Shown: piece by piece, positions 11,501-22,154 of the stretch | Layout: every line of letters starts with the position of its first letter | Position numbering within the stretch: position 1 is the stretch's first letter | Program-made: the position numbers and the translations under genes | Assembly (NCBI GenBank): GCA_012932295.1 | Contig: JAAONU010000013.1 | Coordinates: forward strand, 7,052,603 to 7,116,602 | Reading direction: 5' to 3' | Length of the DNA: 64,000 nucleotides | Source: Cyclina sinensis | Lineage: Eukaryota; Mollusca; Bivalvia; Venerida; Veneridae | The notes under the pieces: model-generated | What the model saw: only the letters and a program-made list of their open reading frames with translations | What the model was told of the DNA's origin: nothing | The model's database searches: none

Positions 11501-14500
11501 ACAAGAGAACCCTGGGGCGTGGCCAATTTTGACCCAGGGGACATAATTTGAACAAACATGGTAGACATCCACTAGACAATGCTACATACCAAATATCTAA
11601 GCTGTAGGCATTGAGATTTCCAGTAAGAAGATTTTTCAAGATTTCCTTTTTTACATATTAAGGGCCCCCAGGGCAGGGCCAATTTTGACCCCAGGGCCAA
11701 CATATAAACAATACTGGTAAAGGTTCTTTACACAATACTCCACACAAAATATCTAAGGTCTAGTCCTATCAGTTTCGGAGAAAAATGACTTTTAATGTTT
11801 TTCCTATATAACTATATGTAAACCAAGAGAACCCTAGGGTGTGGCCAATTTTGACCCAGGGAACATAATTTAAACAAACTTGGTAGTCTAGACAATCACT
11901 AGACATTTCTACATACCAAATATCAAAGCTGTAGGCATTGAGGTTTCCAGTAAGAAGATTTTTAAAGATTGCCTTTTTTACATATTAAGGGCCCCTGGGG
12001 CGGGGCAAATTTTGACCCAAGGGCCAGCATATAAACAATACTGGTAAAGGTTCTTTACACAATACTCCACACCAAATATCTAAGGTCTAGTCCTATTAGT
12101 TTTGGAGAAAAATTATTTTTCATGTTTTTCCTATATAACTATATGTAAACCAAGAGAACCCTGGGGCATGGCCAATTTTGACCCAGGGGACATAATTTGA
12201 ACAAACTTGGTAGACATCCACTAGACAATGCTACATACCAAATATCAACGCTGTAGGCATTGAGGTTTCCAGTAAGAAGATTTTTAAAGATTGCCTTTTT
12301 TACATATTAAGGGACCCTGGGGCGGGGCCAATTTTGACCCCAGGGCCAACATATAAACAATACTGGTAAAGGTTCTTTACACAATACTCCACACAAAATA
12401 TCTAAGGTCTAGTCCTATTAGTTTTGGAGAAAAATGATTTTTCATGTTTTTCCTAAATAACTATATGTAAACCAAGAGAACCCTGGGGCGTGGCCAATTT
12501 TGACCCAGGGGACATAATTTGAACAAACTTGGTAGACATCCACTAGACAATGCTACATACCAAATATCAAAGCTGTAGGCATTGTGGTTTCTGAGAAGAA
12601 GATTTTTCAAGATTTCCTTTTTTTACATATTAAGGGCCCCTGGGGCAGGGCCAATTTTGACCCCAGGGCCAACATATAAACAATACTGGTAAAGGTTATC
12701 TACACAATACTCCACACCAAATATCTAAGGTCTAGTCCTATTAGTTTTGGAGAAAAATGATTTTTCATGTTTTTCCTATATAACTATATGTAAACCAAGA
12801 GAACCCTGGGGCATGGCCAATTTTGACCCAGGGGACAGAATTTGAACAAACTTGGTAGACATCCACTAGACAATGCTACATACCAAATATCAACGCTGTA
12901 GGCATTGAGGTTTCCAGTAAGAAGATTTTTAAAGATTTCCTATATAAGTCTATGTAAAAGGAAGTGACCCCTGGGACGGGGCCAATTTTGACCCCAGGGA
13001 AATAATTTGAACAATTTTTGTAGAGTTCCATTAGAGGGTGCTAAATGCCAAATATCTAAGCTCTAGGCCTTGTGGTTTCAGACAAGAAGATTTTCAAAGT
13101 TTTTCCTTTAAGTTGCCATAGCAACCAGAGTTCTGCATGGAATCAAATTCTTTGAACAATTTTGGTAGAGCTTCATGCAAGGAACATTTCTGTGAAGTTT
13201 TGTTGAAATTGGCCCAGTGGTTTAGGAGGAGATGTTCTTTAAAACAAAAGTTTACGCATGGACGCACGCACGCACCGACGACGGACATTGACTGATCACA
13301 ATACCTCACCTTGTGCACTACGTCCACAGGTGAGCTAAAAAACAGCATATATTTATGGAAATTCTAACATTAGTTATAACTGTTGAATTTAAGTTTTAAA
13401 TCATAAATCTTTGAAGTTATGGGTTCAAAAACTTTCAATCTGAAATTAGACAGAGGTCAAACCTTTCAATCTGAGATTAGAGGACAATGGTTGTCAAATC
13501 ATTACTTTTAAACTAGAAACCCTTGAATTTGACAAAAAATTAACATTCAGAATTTGTATACCTCATACAACAAAACAATGGTAGACTTTGTATTGCGTTG
13601 TTCCATCTGTTGATCTCGTCTCTCTAGTAATTTACGACAGTCTTCACAGGCACGTATGTGAGGGTCTCCCTCCGTACTGAAGAGGGAGTTTAGACTAGAA
13701 CTGCTTCCTGCACGCTTCAGGAATCCTGCATCTCTACCTCCTTCAAAGTTGAATGATGGGTTTGTCAGCTTTTCTGAAAAATTATAACTCTGACATTCAC
13801 TAGTCTTTATTTTCTTCTAAAAGTATTTTGCTAGCAGAAACCAAAACTTTAAGTAGAGAGCAATGGAAGTCAAAGGTCTCCATTTATTGTATCAGCTTCA
13901 ACAGCTTAATCTCAAACACAAATGAAAAATTCATTATGACAAGGGAATGGAAGGATTATATGACTGGACTCGGTTTTACGACGGATTATTTTATAGAAAA
14001 GGTTTATACAGTAGGTCTTCTCTAGATTGACAGCTGAAAAGGCAAACACTGTGTTTCCTTCACCACTTTTACACTGAAGGTAGGGGGAAGAGTTTGGGAA
14101 GAAAGAGGAAACAGAACTGAATTAAACTCTAGTACAAATATACAAATTTTAGAAGTCTATAAATAAATTACAGTTACATGCTAAAACTATACAGGATCTG
14201 TTTCATTCTTACACATAAGTTAAGGTGAGTACTTGACTATTTAATTCAAAATCACTCCCTGTTGCACATATTCTAGCCATTGGATTTTATGATACTCTTC
14301 TAAGTAACAACCGAGCATTCATTAAAATACATTTTAAAGGAACTTTTTCAACAAGATGATGGACTGAAATATCCTTAAAAAACACTGCAAAACCTGAAGG
14401 AAAGTACAGAAAAGGACTGAATATACAAAAAATTAGTGAAATTGTACAATGGAAGTAACAGTACTAATAAACTTCTCACCTGTGGCATATCCTAAACAGA

Positions 14501-16907
14501 AATGAAAGGGAAATAATTGGCTGTCATACAAAGTACTTTAAACAGAAACCATCTGAATCAAAGTTTATGTTTGGATAAAGATGTTTCTTTTTCTAAATGT
14601 ATGCATCTTTACTCCTGCAAAACTACTAAATAAAGCTTTCTTGTGATAATCTTTTGTACATCTGTAAAACATGCCAGAAAGAAGCCTGAGAAATGATGTT
14701 TGTTGCACATACAAAACCAACTGGTAATACAAACATTTCTTGCATAGAAACAAATCATTCCCTACATGGAAACTTAATACTTCTAGATTTCTTGCATGGA
14801 AACTTACTATTTTATATTTCTTGCATAAAAACTAATAATTTCTTGCATGGAAACATCATTTCTTGCAGGGAAAGATACCATTTCTTAAATAGGAACAGAT
14901 CGTTTCTTGCATAGAAAATTAGCATGTCATGCATGGATGGAAACTTTCTTGCCTGGAAACTTGACACAAACTTCTTGCAGGGAAACTTATATTCATAATT
15001 TGCACTACACCAGCCACACATATACTATGTTACCACTAAGAAATTAAACTTAGTAGACAAATGTCCCATTTCATTAAAATGAATGTCATTTAACCAGGAA
15101 GTGTAGATACAGATACGATTTTCAAACAAATTTTTCAAAATCTATTAACCACTGACTTTTTTAGTCCACTGGCAAGGCTAACATAGTTTTTATCTATATT
15201 CACATTTTGAAATGTTACATGTAGATTCAAATGACAACAAAACTTACTTGCATATGCATGAGTCAGGAAGTGAGAGCATCTATCACACATGATACCACCA
15301 CAGAGACGACAATGATGACGACGGCGGGTCATACTAAATGACCGACCACAGAATTTACAGCTCTTTACTTCACTGTCTGGAGTCCACATTACAACTGTCT
15401 TTTCGAAAGCTGACAAAGAAGGTAAGAACAGGATGTTATATAATAATACTCTGGATTTGAAAGATTTTAATGATGGTAGTTTTCCTTTATTTTTAAGGTC
15501 CTTTTTAAAGTACCTTTTTCATAAGGATCATTTCAGAAAATTTTATGTACTTGGGCACTTCTCCAATAAACATGGTAAGCAACTTGGAACTTATGAAGAC
15601 TAGCCAATACCTTAATCCGAATGGATTAAAAATCACAGGTTTGTTAGCTGTTCAGTTAATTTTGCTTTTAGTTTTGATAAAACATGGTTTACAATCAAAG
15701 AAACAAATTTTCAAACTATATTACAATTATATATCTATTAAGTAAATATTAGCTCATAAAAACTCATCAAAATAATCAGCCTTGCCAAACTTGCCTTTTC
15801 TCTTCCCAGAATCCATTGGTACTTCAGAACTGATCAGTTTATCTAAGCGGATTAGTATTTTATTGGTTTCCACTACATATCTGTCCACCCTAGTATCCCT
15901 TATGCCTCGAAAAAAGTCTGTCCAACTATGAACTGCTCCTTAAAAAATCAAGAGAGGTCTTTTTTCTAAACTTTCCACAAATATCCCATTGTAAATTTAA
16001 ATCAGCTATTTGGTTCAAGGTATATGACCATTACATAATTATGTACTTGCAAACAATCAGAACTGTAACCATATCAATGAGTGAAAAAACAGCTTTTTTC
16101 TATATAGAACTTTAATAAGACTGTCACATCACATAAAGGAACTCAGGTTGCTTTATCCTCCAACTTCTGAGTTGTTCTACTTTAACAGGAAAGATGAGAC
16201 AGACCATTCAAAACTTTACAATGAATAATCTATTAAAAGAATTCTTTACTTTAAACATCAGCTAATTCGAGCTTTGAACAACAAAACAGATACAGTTACA
16301 TAGCATTTCAGTTCCTTAAAGCATCCCTCTTAAACTTTGTAGTCCCATTCCCCTCTTTCTTCAACTCCTAGCTAGAATGCTTTTGTGAAGTTAGACTGTG
16401 TACCTATTTCTTGAGGCTGCCAGTAATCTACATCAAACAGGCTGGTAGGCTGTGTCAACAGAGCACTGCTGCTGGATTTACTAGTTTCTGCAAATTCTTC
16501 CACATCTTTGTCACCTAGAAACTTTTTTTTGGCTCTGTCAAACAAACCTGAAATGTCATGAAAAATCATGTCTGGGTAAGTTTTCAGTGATATTTTAACA
16601 TAAATGTATTTTCAAGTCATCTTGTGAAGGTTCACATCCCTCTTCCTTTCAAACAATACCAATATTTATTACCACATGTGATTACAGTAGTCTGACACCT
16701 AAAAGACCCCAGTAAGTCTGAAATAAAACAAAACACACACAAAAAACAATGTTTTATGTATATACCTCTCAGCTGGTTAAGGGTGGCTTTGTCTTCATTG
16801 CTATGAGCCTCCTCGAAGTGTGACTGTAGCTGACTAACTGTTCCCAAATCCTTCATACACATAGGGCATAGGAACCCCTCTCTAATCTCTCCACCATGAC
16901 TAGACAT
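8540..16907 (-). CDS. RBSN: Rabenosyn-5 (FYVE zinc-finger Rab effector)
   Basis: Early-endosome Rab4/Rab5 effector that binds PI(3)P through a FYVE finger and acts in endosomal fusion and recycling. Coding exons (minus): 16907-16766, 16547-16404, 15938-15795, 15409-15248, 13773-13562, 10820-10750, 10404-10318, 9047-8540; all phases close, giving 489 aa. Domains: N-terminal C2H2 finger (C14, C17, H30, H35); FYVE finger ~161-243 with CKFC, RRRHHCRLCGG, CDRC and CEDC; coiled, charged helices ~320-420; C-terminal helical hairpin 438-485 (SDSDPMLQQ...) matching the human Rab4-binding segment. The start follows residues MSSHGGEIREGFLCP. The first coding exon has an acceptor at 16927-16928, so an upstream non-coding exon probably exists but was not located. 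The protein is shorter than vertebrate RBSN (~784 aa): the NPF-rich tail and distal Rab5-binding hairpin are absent. Intron 3 uses a GC donor. Confidence 0.96.
9048..10317. repeat. RBSN intron 7; repeat modules at 9830-10215
   Basis: Two to three ~158-bp units contain 'cactgtgaccttgacctttgagct', 'ccatctcatcaaggtga' and 'catgcagagagaagttatgg'. The rest of the intron shows nothing recognisable. The overlapping short open frames on both strands at 9956-10309 are repeat artefacts. Confidence 0.5.
10886..13340 (+). mobile_element. large pearl-like repeat with ~323-bp dimeric tandem units (RBSN intron 5)
   Basis: The left end is 'aacaagagggccatgatgg' then 'ccctggatcgctcacctgag'. The right end is an (ACGC/GACG)-rich stretch, a hairpin ('acctcaccttgtgcac'/'gtccacaggtgagct') and AAAA. 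The interior has about four to five units spaced ~323 bp ('aaccaagagaaccct' at ~11504, 11822, 12148, 12472, 12795). Each unit is two related ~160-bp halves, one with 'acatccactagacaatgc' and one with 'aaaggttctttacacaatac'. No protein. It is inserted antisense to RBSN. Confidence 0.8.
13774..15247. repeat. RBSN intron 4; degenerate 'TTTCTTGCATGGAAAC' minisatellite at 14725-14990
   Basis: At least nine imperfect copies of 'tttcttgcatggaaac', spaced ~20-35 bp, lie between 14725 and 14990. The rest of this intron shows no exon or repeat that I recognise. Short open frames across the array on both strands are not credible genes. Confidence 0.6.
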
Positions 16908-16926
16908 AACGTGTTGAAAAAATGAT

Positions 16927-18400
16927 CTGAAACCATATAAAGAATATTGAAAATAAGGCTCAATAGATTTAATACTGACAAACAAGATGTGAGACCATAA
17001 GCCTATTAGAAAATTTACATGCAACAAATGTGAAGAAAAGTATTCACATGAAATTCACTCCAAATGGCTACATGAAAACCTAATTAAGCTCAGTTCAAAT
17101 TAGTATCTTCCTTACTATAAACCAGTAACCACAGACTTAATTAAATCAATACAGACATGTAAGAATTCAGTAGCCTTCAAACAAAAAATAAGATATTGCC
17201 AAAACTTATGCTTTATTAAATGATATACCGGTAAACATTAATACAAGTGGGTAGACTTTTATTTAAAACTGACTGCCATGGACAAGGCCTGGTAAGATTA
17301 CTTCATTATCTCAGACATACAATACTTGTCATGTACAGGTCCTTGACAGGTCATTTACAATAAAACAATTCTTAAAAATCTGAGAAAAGCTAAAAAGATT
17401 CCTTTGGTGTACCTGCACCTTTATTTTCTATTTTTGTTGATGAGGGATAAAACATTTAAAAGCAGAAAAAATGCAATAGGACATCACTCAGTTACAATAC
17501 AAAGCATGTACTGACTAATCAAGGAAGTTATGTCTGACCAACTACCTTTTTTTTTGAATGACATGCTGCAGAAAGTATCTGTATTAATTGAATAAAAAGA
17601 AAATATAAACATGTAAGTCTGCAATGATGCTGAGAGTGAAACCATCTGACATAACTTTCTAGATATTAATTTAAAGCATGGACATGACATGTATATTACC
17701 ACATTTTTTCTAAATATATACATGTACTTGCTCTCTCTAAAATTCCCAACCCTCTGTATCAATCCTTGCATCTGATTTTGCTCTGTGTCATATCAATAAT
17801 GTAATAAGACTTAGTTAACTAACAAGTATAATGGCCAAAAATGTATAAAAAGGTATCTAAATGTTCACACTATGTTATAACAAACCAAAGAAAATTCAAA
17901 ATATGAATCTTTACAAGTATGTGATAATGACTTTATAGCATGTTTGTTTTCATATTACTCTCAGATGACACAGATGATGATATGAAAATTGCTATACTGT
18001 TATCTATATAATTTATTTCCGTGTCTAACTGAAGATACTGATTCTCCAGGTTTGTGTGTTAAACTGATAGTGTGTTTTAACCTTACAAATGCCAAATTCT
18101 TACAGTGAATTGAGAGTTAAAATAAGTCTAAAATCTCAAAACAAAATTATAGTCACTATTTTTTAAAAGCTGATAAGCAAAACAAGGTCGGAAAATACAA
18201 ATATTGTGTCCTTAAAACATACCTGACAAATACTGACATCATTTATCCAGAGAAACATTCTTACATGAAATTTATATATATCATAATATTTACATATATT
18301 TCTAACATCTTTTTCCTTCTTCCTGTTTGGTATCTTCATTTAATATAATACAAAAAGAAGAAGTGCTGTTGTTCATACTTTCATATAGATTTCATTATCC
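16927..18400. other. 5' region of RBSN; no coding exon found
   Basis: Upstream of the first coding exon of RBSN. The acceptor at 16927-16928 (minus) implies a spliced 5' leader beginning in or beyond this stretch. I cannot identify its donor or a promoter. Confidence 0.4.
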
Positions 18401-19240
18401 TGTCATAAGTATGTCATTCCATCTGTTCAGTATGTCTTTCCATATGATCAGTATGTCTTTCCATTATTTTATGTACAGTATGTCTTTCCATATGTTCAGT
18501 ATGTCTTTCCATATGTTCAGTATGTCTTTCCATTATTTTATGTTCAGTATGTCTTTCCATATGTTCAGTATATCTTTTCATTATTTTATGTTCAGTATGT
18601 CTTTCCATATGTTCAGTATATCTTTTCATTATTTTATGTTCAGTATGTCTTTCCATATGTTCAGTATATCTTTTCATTATTTTATGTTCAGTATGTCTTT
18701 CCATATGTTCAGTATCTCTTTCCACTATTTTATGTTCAGTATGTCTTTCCATATGTTCAGTATATCTTTTCATTATTTTATGTTCAGTATGTCTTTCCAT
18801 ATGTTCAGTATGTCTTTCCACTATTTTATGTTCAGTATGTCTTTCCATATGTTCAGTATATCTTTTCATTATTTTATGTTCAGTATGTCTTTCCATATGT
18901 TCAGTATCTCTTTCCACTATTTTATGTTCAGTATGTCTTTCCATATGTTCAGTATGTCTTTCCTTCTGTTCAGTATAATTATCTTTTCTTTCCATATGAT
19001 CAGTATGTCCTTCAATTATTTCATGTTCAGTATCTCTTTCCATTATTTTATGTTCATTATGTCTTTCCATATGTTCAGTATGTCTTTCCTTCTGTTCAGT
19101 ATAATTATCTTTGCTTTCCATATGATCAGTATGTCCTTCCATTATTTCATGTTCAGTATCTCTTTCCATTATGTCTTTCAATATGTCGAATATCTCTTTC
19201 CTTCTGTTCAGTATGTTGTTTTTTTCAATATAATCAGTAC
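18400..19240. repeat. 21+27-bp higher-order minisatellite, open on both strands
   Basis: A tandem array built from 'catatgttcagtatgtcttt' (21-bp unit) and a 27-bp unit with 'cattattttatgttcagtat', commonly alternating as a 48-bp pair. Near the right end a larger ~125-bp block is duplicated (about 18980 and 19105). All units are multiples of three, so the array is open on plus (MSFHMFS-type hydrophobic peptide, up to 343 aa with flanks) and on minus (ERHTEHM-type charged peptide, 255 aa). It lies 1.5 kb upstream of the first coding exon of RBSN. I treat it as a minisatellite, not a gene. Confidence 0.8.
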
Positions 19241-19451
19241 GTCTTCCATATACTGCAAAACTTCATTTACTCAAGCATCAACAACTCAAGAAACAGGGAT
19301 AACTCAAGCTATCGCTATGGACCAGGCATTTTCTCCTTTATCATTATCTAAATTTTAAATCAAAAACTCAAACTTCAGTAAAGAATTAGTGTTGTCAAAA
19401 TGGAATACACTTTAAAGTCAGTACTATCAGAATATATTCATTTATGTGAAG

Positions 19452-21519
19452 CATACCTGCCATACGTCCCGGATCGTCCGGGATTGTCCCGGAAATCGAG
19501 GGCCCGTCCCGGAGTCCCGGAAAGACACCCGATGTCCCGGAAAACATGAAAAACGCGCATACCTTTGATCAGGCCAGTAAAATTTTTCACACGCCGCTAA
19601 TTCTTAAATTATTCGTTATGATAATATGTTCCGATTCGGTGAATACACCGCGTGTCATCGATAACCAATTAACAAATGACCGCTATCGGCTATCGACTTG
19701 CGGTGCATTAATTAATTTGTAGGATATCTGCCCCTTTCAAAGACTGTCACCGCGGTAATTGGTGTTAATAGAGATGCTACTTAAAATTAAATTTAATGCA
19801 AACGCGCATAAAACTCGTGGTGAATATTGTAATGTTCGATCAAATCGCGCTGATACTTGTAATACGAAGCATAGACGACGCTGTCATCAAACTCCCGTGA
19901 TTCAACTTGAATTCGAGTTTATGATGTTAATTAATTAATGGTACACAGTTATTTTTTTATTTTACACAATTAGTAATTGTGACAAAAATTTCTACTCGTC
20001 CTGCATCACCACCACCAGTCCTGGAGACCTAGGAGATCAACGGTACTGTGCGGTTTACTGAATTAAAAAAGGCGCAGTGCTCCCCCTTACTATCGCTTCC
20101 GGTTTCGTTTTGACAGCGTATTACATGCAGAATTTACTGTCCGTAAACTGTGACGTTATGATATACACATCCATCGGTATATTTCTACGGTTTTTGCACT
20201 CGTTCTGCAGGATGATCGATCAGAAAATTATACTCGTCCTCCTACCTTCTCCACTCGTCAATACGAGCGAACGTTTTTTTTTCTGAAGTGGTTGAGAGGG
20301 GTGGGGGAGTAATCGTCGGGTGGTCGGACCAATTGAGCTTGAACATTTCTGCAAGCCTGACAATTACTATGCTCTTGCAACTAAAACAAGAAACATGGCA
20401 ATGCCACGAAACCAGGTTTTCAAAAATGTTGTTCTGATTCTATACTATAGTATGAATTTTGGAATGAAGATTGCTATGAATATTCAAAAGATTATAACAT
20501 GACATGAAGGAAAAGATAATATTCATGAGAATACATGATAATGAGTAGGATGTAAATTTCGGCTAACAATACTGTCTGCAAGGAGTATACTTAATAATGA
20601 GACAACAATTTCTGCACGTCATCTTGATGTGGTAAACATTTGTCTGAAGTTTCATCAAAATTCTTCAAAGGGTTGAAGAGTTACAGAGCGGACAGGATTT
20701 TCAATGTTAATGTCACTGTGACCTTGACCTTGGAGCCATCAAAATTCTTCAAAGGGTTGAAGAGTTACAGAGCGGACAGGATTTTCAATGTTAATGTCAC
20801 TGTGACCTTGACCTTGGAGCCAGCCATGCGGAACATGCGTTCTGCACGTCATCTTGATGTGGTAAACATTTGTCTGAAGTTTCATCAAAATTCTTCAAAG
20901 GGTTGAAGAGTTACAGAGCGGACAGGATTTTCAATGTTAATGTCACTGTGACCTTGACCTTGGAGCCAGCCATGCGGAACATGCGTTCTGCACGTCATCT
21001 TGATGTGGTAAACATTTGTCTGAAGTTTCATCAAAATTCTTCAAAGGGTTGAAGAGTTACAGAGCGGACAGGATTTTCAATGTTAATGTCACTGTGACCT
21101 TGACCTTGGAGCCAGCCATGCGGAACATGCGTTCTGCACGTCATCTTGATGTGGTAAACATTTGTCTGAAGTTTCATCAAAATTCTTCAAAGGGTTGAAG
21201 AGTTACAGAGCGGACACAATTTCGTTTGACGCCCGCCCATCCGCCCATCCGCCCGCCATACCCCAATCTAATAACCAGGATTTTCAAAATTGAAAACCTG
21301 GTTAATAAAAGGTATGAAACTGATGGTACTGATGCACACGTATTTGAAAGACGTGCACGGCTTTTCCCGCCAAAAACGGAATCCCGTCCAATTTTGTGTA
21401 CTGCCAACGGTAGGGCATTGAAAGTATATGAATAGTTGTATGTCCCGGAAAATCGGCTCAAATCCCGGAAATTCGACATCAAAATCCCGGAAATAGCCAG
21501 AAAAATTATGGCAGGTATG
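19452..21519. mobile_element. 2068-bp TIR element with 8-bp target duplication (hAT-like class)
   Basis: Flanked by an exact 8-bp direct repeat ATGTGAAG (19444-19451 and 21520-21527). Termini are a perfect 13-bp inverted repeat (CATACCTGCCATA / TATGGCAGGTATG). Both subterminal regions are studded with TCCCGGAA motifs (five to six on the left within 100 bp, three on the right). It sits inside the gypsy fossil, whose reading frame continues across the site. No transposase ORF, so non-autonomous. The 8-bp duplication fits hAT, P or KDZ-type elements; the family is not assigned. CpG-richer than its surroundings. Confidence 0.9.
20611..21216 (+). repeat. 146-bp tandem satellite inside the 2068-bp element
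   Basis: Units begin at 'tctgcacgtcatcttgatgt' at 20611, 20841, 20987 and 21133. The first interval is 230 bp because an 84-bp partial unit is duplicated. Copies are almost identical, so expansion is recent. Each contains 'cactgtgaccttgacctt'. The 60-88 aa open frames across it are repeat translations. Confidence 0.9.
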
Positions 21520-22154
21520 ATGTGAAGGTTTAGGCAAATTCGAAGTACCTTATCACATAGAAATAGACAAAAATGTACCACCAGTGGTAAATTCAAAAAT
21601 AAATATACCATACACTATATTTCCTAAATTGAAACAAAAGCTTGAAAACTTTGTAAGTCAAGGGATAATCATTCCAGTAAATGAGGCAACAGACTGGGTA
21701 AATTCTCTGGTCATTACTGAGAAAAAGAATGGTGACCATCGACTGTGTACTGATCCAGGCGATTTAAACAAAGCTTTAAAAGACATCATTTTCAAATACC
21801 AACATTGAATGACATAACTGCACAACTTAGTGGCAAGAAAATATTCGCAGTGTTAGATGAAAAAGATGGATATCATAAAGCTAATTTCGATAACGAAAGT
21901 TCATTTTTGTGTACATTCCAGACCCTGTTTACATGGTACAGATATAAGCATATGCTGTTTGGTCTGAAAAGCAGTGAGTTTTTTCAAATGAAAATATCCA
22001 GAACAAAGATGTTACAGTGCTTACAGATCATCGCCCTCTTGAATTTCTGTTTAAGGAACAGTTGAATCAGTACCCACCTAGATTGCAAAAAATGCTACTA
22101 TTGCTACAGAAATATTCACTTAAACTTCAGTGGTCAACTGGGAAAAATACAGTA

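Noticed and set aside
10886..13340. Canonical Helitron call based on hairpin plus CTAA
   Set aside because: The right-end hairpin is suggestive, but the left end, target site and a Rep/Helicase partner could not be shown, so only 'pearl-like' is used.
15135..15247. Extension of the RBSN FYVE exon past residue 197
   Set aside because: A strong GTAAGT donor at 15247-15242 and the phase of the next exon show this is intron read-through.
18327..19358. 343-aa plus-strand and 255-aa minus-strand open frames as protein genes
   Set aside because: Both are translations of the same tandem array with unit lengths divisible by three; no non-repetitive domain, splice context or homology supports a gene.
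20640..21198. Series of identical 60-aa open frames as a gene family
   Set aside because: They are the 146-bp satellite read in one frame, inside a transposon; 146 is not a multiple of three and each frame stops at the next unit.
21177..21611. 144-aa minus-strand frame and overlapping frames near 21226-21537
   Set aside because: They cross the right end of the 2068-bp element into the gypsy fossil; no domain recognised.
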